Assembly: GCF_030936135.1 (NCBI RefSeq)
Contig: NW_026777121.1
Coordinates: forward strand, 1,488,001 to 1,552,000
DNA length: 64,000 nt
Source of the DNA: Gavia stellata
Lineage: Eukaryota; Chordata; Aves; Gaviiformes; Gaviidae
Direction of reading: 5' to 3'
Below the pieces are notes generated by a model. The model saw nothing but the letters and a program-made list of their open reading frames with translations, did no database searches and had not been told where the DNA came from. Shown here piece after piece: positions 57,911-64,000 of the stretch. How positions within the stretch are numbered: the first letter of the stretch is position 1; each line of letters starts with the position of its first letter. A program made the position numbers and the translations under genes.

Positions 57911-58788
57911 ATTTGAAGTTTAGAAAGCAGGCACTTCTTTATTGCAGCGCTGGACGCACAGGGAATCACTCCGCTTAGTGTGCGTGCCGAGTTACTCCGC
58001 TACAAAAGTTATATACAATCAAAGTATATTTGATTCATCGTATTTCCAAGAAACAATTAGCATATCCATAGGATTTCCGAGAACTCATTAACATATGTAA
58101 ATGTCCATAACGCATGTGCCTTCAGGTACACTGGTGGTCGCCCAAAGCCCTCTGGTGGTCATCCATAGACTCCCTCATTGTGTCCGCTAGTTGAACCCAA
58201 TCTTTGCGCATGCTCAGCTTAGTTGCAAAATTCCATTCCCCTTTAATCTTGGAACCTCCAGAAGAATTTCTCGGTTTACTAACCAGGCCTACAACTTACC
58301 CTTCTCTTGACAGGAATATCCTCCTTATCGACAAAGCTACATTGTTTAATCATTAGTTCATAATCAAATCATAGATAAAGCATACCTAGTTACCATTACA
58401 CAAATTATTTCTCACAAAATATAGCATGGTTTTTTAACTTTCGTGGATTAGTCTCTTGATTATACAATTCGATCAATATCCATACCCAAAATAATCAATG
58501 GTTATTTCTCTTAATATCCATTGATTGGCGTTCTTGATATTCCAATCAAGATGGGAAGGGTAAAGGGATTTCCAAGCAGCAGCACTGGGTGCGTACCAGG
58601 TCCCCATAGTTACGGGACTCAAACGAAACTTCTCTATTCGATTCTTCATTGTTCCATCTCGTTGTGATTAGTTTCTTAATACAAAGCAGTGACTCCCTGG
58701 TGAGGTTCCTATGGTTACGAGTATCAAGACACACCAATATTCTAACATTCTATTTCTACTTACAACTAAATGCAGTGATTTTACAACA
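57911..58788 (-). mobile_element. 5' LTR of the composite retrovirus
   Basis: The right end matches the other LTRs (TTTTACAACA at 58779-58788). The polyadenylation signal context (complement CTTCTTTATTGCAGCG at about 57935) and body are also shared. Its U5 (complement of TGAATTTGAAGTTTAGAAAG) differs from that of the 46428 LTR and resembles the LTR at 15068. The inner boundary is uncertain (57865-57911). Confidence 0.72.
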
Positions 58789-59359
58789 GCCCACCTGAAA
58801 CTGAAGTCCAGTTCTGGACCCGTTCTGTGCAGAGTTATAGGATGAGTCATTTTCTTGTAGGTGAAGTGGATCCAGATGTGTATCTTGTGTCACCTAACTG
58901 TTCAGTGCACAGATTTCTTGTAAATCTCAGCTACTCAGGTCACTTTCTCTGTCAGTGCTGGAATAAGAATTTTAAGTAAGATGGATTGATATCTGTGTGC
59001 TGGTGGATTCTTCTTTGGGAGATCGCAAATGGCCTTCAGCTTTAGGGTCCAATTTAACCATGACTCCAAATGAGAAATAGAAATACCTTTTTTATTTCCC
59101 CCCCCTTGACCAGCTGCAAGGTTTTGAAGTGAATTGGCCCCTGTATTCCTTGTAATCAGAGTAATGCCTGGGGCTCTGCTGGTGGGGTATGTGGGTGTTG
59201 AGAGCTCAGCTGTGCCTGTGATTGCTGCTGCTGCTGTGGTTCCTGGATTCACACATGGATGAAATCTGAACACTGTCTCTGTTAACAGCTGTTCTCAATC
59301 TGTAGGGAAATCAAATGCTGAGACTGAACTACTTAACCTGAACCCGCTTTTTCTTGCAG
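58789..59359. other. unassigned sequence
   Basis: No repeat was recognised. A short open piece follows a possible acceptor at 58859 but lacks a convincing donor. A pyrimidine-rich acceptor lies at 59345-59359. Confidence 0.4.
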
Positions 59360-59600
59360 GGAAGATGCTGCATGAGATGAAAAGCCTTGTCCTTGAGGAG
59401 CCAAAGTGTTGGCTGGATGTTATCTCTGTTTGGAGAAAGCTTCATGGGCGTGAGGGGCAAAAAGACAATGTCTCTCAAGAAAACCCATCGCTTCTCAAGA
59501 GCAAATCAGAAGAAGAGACAAATATTGCAAGCGACAGGCAGAAACCCAAACAAGTGAGAGAGACCGTGTCTGAGCAACGTCAGGCGGAAGCTGGAGAGAG
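59360..59600 (+). CDS. possible coding exon of unknown family
   Basis: It has a strong acceptor (TTTTTCTTGCAG) and a possible donor (GAGAGAG|GTGTGTGG), with 80 open codons. The start is hydrophobic (MLHEMKSLVLEEPKCWLDV) and the rest is highly charged (KSKSEEETN, DRQKPKQVRETVSEQRQ). The phase needed at the start (1) does not match the 43827 exon in either reading. I do not recognise it. Confidence 0.35.
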
Positions 59601-59825
59601 GTGTGTGGTACTAGAGAGGCAGAGATCACGTTCCTGCCACCCTCTTCCTCGCGTGCAGACTCTCACCGGACTTTGCCTTTATTTTCTTCAGACTAGGCAG
59701 CCCCCAGCGCTTCAGGCCCAGGGGTGGCTGTGGGGCCACCGGCCCTGCAGCAGAGATGCTCGCCTGTGGGGGGGAGCTGCTGGCTCCCAGTGTTGTCCCA
59801 GCAGTTGGGTTCTTTACCCGGTGTG

Positions 59826-60682
59826 CAAGAGGCCGATACACACACAGAGTCGAGTTTATTTCATGTTTGCGCAGAGATGGGTGCTAGGTGGTAACTCCAC
59901 AAGGCTAGCACCCCTCGGTAAACACACGGTTAAGCATTTCTACGTTCCCAGCAACAGTTACCAGTACTTCTTACAGTTGAGCTTAGTTGCCCTCGTTCCC
60001 ATTGCCTCTTAGGTGCCTCGTCTTCACTTGAAGTCACAGGATCCTCTCTTTTTCCTGCGCATATCCTGTGAGGAAGGGGCTTTTTTCTTTCCTGAGTTGT
60101 GGTTATCATTAGGGGTGAGGATCGTGACATTACAGCCCGAACGATTATACTCTCGATACATCCCAAAACGATCCAAACTACTACAATCAGTATTAGAAAC
60201 ACAATCAGAGTTTGAACTAAGCTCTGTAACCAACCTATTAAGGAGAACCCCATCCCGTGAAGTATTTTATTTAACCATCTCACTTTCCCTACTGTTCCTC
60301 ATTAAAGCAATTGGTAAAGCATCCACCCATGGAAGTCGAGTTTCTCGGCGTAATTTTGAGATGTGCCTTTTAAGAGTCTGGTTCATTTTATTCTTTCCTT
60401 TCCCACTAGGCTGTGGCCTCCATGGGGTATGTAAATCCCATTAAAATTGGAGAAATTTTGACGCTCCCTGGACCACCTCTGAAACAAAATGAGGCCCATT
60501 GTCAGAAGACAGCGCTTCAGGAATCCCAAATCTAGGGATTATTTCCTTTAATAGAATGCTTTAACAAGCTCTCTAGCCCGGTTGGTGTGGCAAGGGAAAG
60601 CATTGGGCCATTCTGAAAATGTATCTACTAAAACTAGTAGCTATTTCTATTGTCTATATTTTGGTAACTCAGAGAAATCTAG
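59826..60682 (-). pseudogene. second broken retroviral fragment: integrase, env end and LTR piece
   Basis: On the minus strand, 60682-60330 carries integrase-like segments (DFSELPKY-like, WPNAFPCHTNRARELV-like) with several stops. 60283-59930 is an env C-terminus with a membrane anchor (TLIVFLILIVVVWIVLG) and a short cytoplasmic tail. 59930-59826 contains an AATAAA and looks like LTR. Nearly all of env between integrase and the anchor is deleted. It ends sharply at 60682 inside an acrosin-like intron. Confidence 0.7.
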
Positions 60683-60732
60683 TGCTGACAGAGGCCACCC
60701 AAGAAGAACTTAATCCTCTCTCCTCCACTGCA

Positions 60733-61501
60733 GGGTGACAGCGGTGGTCCTCTCACCTGCAAAGATAACAGCGCTGACTACTTCTGGCTTGTTGGAGTGA
60801 CCAGCTGGAGGAAAGGCTGTGCGAGAGCAAGACGGCCCGGAGTCTACACCTCCGCTCAGCACTTTTACGACTGGATCCTGCTACAGATGGGACCGCCCCC
60901 AGCAGGAAGGGGCAGTCCAACATCACGGGCATGGATTCATTTTCTCACCGCCTCAACTCCCTTTCATAGGCCAAGCCCAATACCAACCCAGTCGGGCAGG
61001 TTTAGCTCCTGCCCATTTCCACTCCAGAGGCTGGTGGGTGCAGGAGCTCCTGCAGGTCCTGAGAGGAAGAAAGGCTTGAGCAGCAGGCTGAGAAGGATCC
61101 AGTGCAGGCTGCAGCATAGCAGCACTGGATCCTTCTCCGGCAATGGCTGCTCATCCAAAGGCATCGCGTGCTTTGCCTGGCAAGTCACCCTCCCACCGCT
61201 GGGTCCCCACCCCTGCTGGGGCTCACCTCCCCTTCCCCACCTGCAGCTCCTTGCCCAGTGCCCCCCTTGCCCCAGAGGCCTGCGACTCTGCCCACAAAGC
61301 CCATCCAGTGCTCTTGGCAGCACGCAGCTCCACATCCCAAGCCTGGAGCATGTGCGTTCCACACGTGCAGGGTCACTGTGCAGAGAGGAGAGAGAGCTAC
61401 CTTACAGGCCCACGACCCCCTCCCACACAAGCTCCTGTAGGCCCCGGCACCTGAGCGGGGCTTTTCTGTGCCGCAGAGCACAGCTCTGGCAGGTGCTGTG
61501 A
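60733..61501 (+). pseudogene. acrosin-like serine protease, last exon (copy 1)
   Basis: The acceptor is CTCTCCTCCACTGCAG. The exon starts [12 protein letters not shown], containing the catalytic Ser loop, then [32 protein letters not shown] and WILLQM, which is the acrosin C-terminal signature. Acrosin is the sperm acrosomal trypsin-like protease. Oddities: the residue after TSW is Arg where the family has Gly at the substrate-binding wall. After [10 protein letters not shown] the frame runs through a Pro-rich tail to 61501, while a different frame of the same DNA ends [11 protein letters not shown] at 61079, so a frameshift near 61035 is likely. Upstream exons are absent because a retroviral fragment abuts the intron. 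Confidence 0.72.
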
Positions 61502-61573
61502 GAGAGAAGGAGCCAGCCGTAGTGCTGACGGAGGCCACCCAACAACACCTTTGTCCTCTCTCCTTTGCTGCAG

Positions 61574-61645
61574 GGGGACAGTGGTCCTCTTGTCTGCGAA
61601 GATAACAAGGCAGACTACTTCTGGCTCGTTGGAGTCACCAGCTGA
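61574..61645 (+). pseudogene. acrosin-like last-exon fragment (copy 2), broken
   Basis: Preceded by the same intron end as copy 1 (TCTCTCCTTTGCTGCAG, and AGTGCTGACGGAGGCCACCC further up). It reads [20 protein letters not shown] with one Gly codon of GDSGG lost (3-base deletion), and Trp of TSW is TGA. It then runs directly into an upstream-type exon at about 61670. Non-functional. Confidence 0.82.
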
Positions 61646-61665
61646 GGGAAAGGCTGTTCCAGGGG

Positions 61666-61791
61666 AAGCCCCCGCACCTGGATCATCAGCATCCAGGATC
61701 CCTGGAAAACAGTCACAGGGCATATATGCAGAGGGTCCCTCATCAGCCCACAGTGGGTCCTCGCGGCAGCCCACTGCTTCATTGAGGCCAG
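61666..61791 (+). pseudogene. acrosin-like His-active-site exon, misplaced downstream of copy 2
   Basis: The frame reads TWIISIQDPWKTVTGHIC, then GSLISPQWVLAAAHCFIEAR and a stop. This is the trypsin-fold N-terminal exon with the catalytic His (AAHC). The Cys-Gly-Gly expected before SLI is CRG. It should precede the GDSGG exon but here follows it with no intron signal between, indicating rearrangement or tandem units with deletions. Confidence 0.78.
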
Positions 61792-63310
61792 ATGAGGACC
61801 AGGGAATGGGATTATCTCCACAGCACTAGCAGGTGCCCCGTGCAAGGCACCATGTGCTACTCCCGTCCCGTCCCGTTCCCTTGCAGCTCGGCCCGTGCCT
61901 GGGCACTCCAGGGCCCAGCTGACACACTGCTCAGGAGAAGGCTGGGCCTGTGCCTCTGCTTCCTAGCAGCCTCCAAGTGCATGCAAGTGCTAAAACTGAC
62001 AGTTCTTCCAATAAAATTGCCAATTTTCACAGCTAACCATGCTTCAGTCCGATTCAAGGCAAGGACTTCCACGCCCGGCGCCTGCAAAACGAGGCTGCAG
62101 GCAGTCAAGTAGGGCACAAAGGGAAAGAGCCACTCAAAAGGGCTGAAACCGTGCCTGGTCAGAGAGGAGGGTTCTCAGAGCCAGCGTGAGATGGAGAAGA
62201 CTGGCACACTGTGGCTAGAACGAGGATAGGGAAAAAATGATGGGACATGCAGACGACTTTGGGGGTGTGCATTAAGGCACACAAGCTGCCGACTAGGGCC
62301 TGGCGTAAGCCTTAGCTCACTGAACGGCCTGTGCGAAACTCCTGAGCGTGACAAGAGAAATTGCTGACCGTAGCGAACAGACGGAGCAGCTGACAGGAGT
62401 TACAGTGCCATGAGGAAGAGCCAGATTTCACGGGTAGTTGAGGGGGATTGATGGGAGAGGTGGCCCCATGTCACAGATAACTGAAGGGAGAGTTGGGCTC
62501 ATTTTGGGGAGAGGAATCTGGCAGGGCCAGCAGTACCCAGGAAACCCCATCCAAGGTGACCTAGCTAAGAGCACCTGCAACACCAAATCCGTTCACAGAT
62601 GTAGCAAACCTGGGAGCAAGGGGGGAAAAAGAAGCAAGGGGCTAGGTCCCTTGTTTGGGAGGAGACAAGGGCAGAGAAAGAGGCGTTGAGGAAGATGAGG
62701 GGGATGTATAAGCACGGAAAATGGAGGGAAGGGGGTGGGGGTGGGGAATCAAGGAGCTAGGCACACATAAGCCAACTTGTTTGCTTCTTTGACTCAGCCC
62801 AGCACCTAATCCCCACAGTCCGCCCTACCTTCTTTCTGAGAGCGCTCCCAAATCCTTTTCTGTGTGGCCTCACTCTGTACCCAGTGGGGGGGTGGGGGTG
62901 GGTCCAGGGGCCTGGCTGCTAGCAATGGCAGAAGGGAACTCTGGTCACAGGGACCCAGCGGTTGGAGACATCAAGTGTCTAGGGCCAGCTACTGGTGGGA
63001 GCACTGGCTGCGCGGGCAAGTTGCTCTTGAGCTTGAAGCTGGGCTAGTTCATGAGCAAGAGGAGATACAGAGCTGGAAAGACCCAAGGTCTGTGCCAACC
63101 ACTGGGTAAGTAGTTTGACATCCAGCCACGGATTTTAGTTGAACTTGCTTCCCTTGCTAATCTTTGAGGCACCCATGAACATGCTGTGCTTGCGAATCTA
63201 GGGAGGGGGGTGGATGGGGTGTGTGTGTGTGCGCGTGCGTGCATGCGCGTGCCGCCTTGGGCATAGCAATGATGAAATGAGAGAGTTTTAGATTCACGAG
63301 AAGGAAGGAG
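61792..63310. other. unassigned sequence after the acrosin-like pieces
   Basis: G-rich, without recognised exons. AATAAA at 62011-62016 could be an old polyadenylation signal. An alternating purine-pyrimidine run lies at 63219-63252. Confidence 0.4.
63219..63252 (+). repeat. alternating (GT)n(GC)n tract
   Basis: GTGTGTGTGTGTGCGCGTGC and onward: 34 bases of near-perfect purine-pyrimidine alternation, capable of Z-form DNA under strain. Confidence 0.9.
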
Positions 63311-63344
63311 GGGGGTGAGCAGAACTGCTACCTTGGACTGCCAG

Positions 63345-64000
63345 CGGGCTGGCTTTCGCCTCTTTAGGAACCTGGTGGACAGAGTCCCTTGGGAGGCAGT
63401 CCTGAGAGGCAAAGGAGTCCAGGAAGGCTGGACACTCTTCAAGCAGGAAGTCTTAAAGGTGCAGGAGCAGGCCGGCCCCATGTGCTGGAAGACGAGCCGG
63501 CAGGCAAGAAGACCAGTCTGAACTCAACAGAGAGCTTTGGATGGAACTTGGGGGAAAAAAAGAGAGTTTATGATCTTTGGAAAAAGGGGCAGGCAACTCA
63601 GGAGGACTACAAGGATGTCGTGAGGTTTTGCAGGGAGAAAATTAGAAGGGCCAAAGCCCAACTAGACCTTAACCTGGCGACTGCCGTAAAATACAACCAA
63701 CAATGTTTCTCTAAATACATTAGCAACAAAAGGAGGGCTAAGGAGACTCTTCATGCTTAACCGGACGCGGGGGGAAACATAGTGACAAAGGATGAGGAAA
63801 AGGCTGAGGTACTTCATGCCACCTTTGCCTCAGTCTTTAACAGTAAGAGCAGTTGTTCTCCGGCTACCCAGCCCCCTGAGCCGGAAGATAGGGGCGGGGA
63901 GCAGAATGAAGCCCCCACAATCCAGGGAGAAATGGTTGGCAACCTGCTACACCGCTATAGACACCCACAAGTTTATGCGACGCGATGGGATCCACCCACG
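63345..64000 (+). mobile_element. CR1 LINE ORF2, runs off the window
   Basis: It carries the region between endonuclease and reverse transcriptase: RNLVDRVPWEAVLRGKGVQE, then KKRVYDLWKKGQATQEDYKD, REKIRRAKAQLDLNLATAV and NKRRAKETL, followed by the [13 protein letters not shown]-like region. There is a frameshift near 63520 and a stop near 63760. It overlaps in content with, but extends further 5' than, the copy at 29164-30804. Confidence 0.93.

Larger units (their letters stand above)
46428..58788 (-). mobile_element. composite class-I-like endogenous retrovirus, interrupted by satellite arrays
   Basis: Reading right to left, the order is 5' LTR, primer-binding site, leader, start of gag, then a 7-kb non-retroviral block of tandem repeats and a foreign LTR. 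After the block come part of RNase H, integrase, env, a polypurine tract and the 3' LTR. Reverse transcriptase, protease, capsid and nucleocapsid are absent, and every remaining reading frame is broken. The outer 4-mers (AGCC before 46428, GCCC after 58788) do not match, and the two LTRs differ in their U5 ends. It is therefore more likely two related proviruses joined or recombined than one intact insertion. Nothing here can encode a virus. Confidence 0.82.

Noticed and set aside
46424-58792. 4-bp target duplication for the composite provirus
   Set aside because: AGCC and GCCC do not match; treated as evidence of recombination instead.

Overview
This is a vertebrate, almost certainly avian, nuclear genomic window. 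The evidence is spliced genes with long introns, at least eight fragments of CR1 LINEs of the bird type (3' ends carrying ATTCTGTG-like octamers), avian-type endogenous retrovirus LTRs, GC-rich promoter islands, and no operon structure. I cannot name the species. The density of retroviral and CR1 sequence, with broken gene copies, suggests a repeat-rich compartment such as a sex chromosome, a dot chromosome or a subtelomere; that is inference.

Layout. (1) 1-11 kb: the last four coding exons and 3'UTR of an E2F3-like transcription factor on the plus strand. One of its introns has perfect-looking U12-type AT-AC splice signals and contains a CR1 copy. (2) 11-15.8 kb: mostly unassigned, with one possible exon near 13.2 kb and a retroviral LTR near 15.1 kb. 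(3) 15.8-37 kb: a CpG-island promoter with a 250-bp polypyrimidine tract, then a multi-exon plus-strand gene I could not name. Its exons keep reading frame across four introns. Its 16.4-kb intron is loaded with CR1 copies, a solo LTR flanked by a 4-bp target duplication, and an ERVL-like LTR. (4) 37-46.4 kb: sparse, with ancient CR1 pieces, a second CpG island (41.7-43.1 kb) and a candidate short exon.

(5) 46.4-58.8 kb: a minus-strand retroviral structure. It has a 3' LTR, polypurine tract, env, integrase and RNase H remnants at one end, and a gag start, a tRNA-Arg-type primer-binding site and a 5' LTR at the other. Where CA, NC, protease and reverse transcriptase should be, there are about 7 kb of tandem-repeat arrays and another, plus-strand LTR. 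The two outer LTRs have different U5 ends and no matching target duplication, so the structure looks composite. (6) 58.8-64 kb: a possible exon, a second broken retroviral env/integrase piece, two broken copies of an acrosin-like serine protease, and a CR1 element running off the window end.

How they relate: the E2F3-like gene and the unnamed gene are the only host units with convincing exon structure. The acrosin-like pieces look like decaying tandem paralogues. The retroviral and LINE pieces are all broken as coding units. No RNA genes, CRISPR arrays or prokaryotic features were seen.
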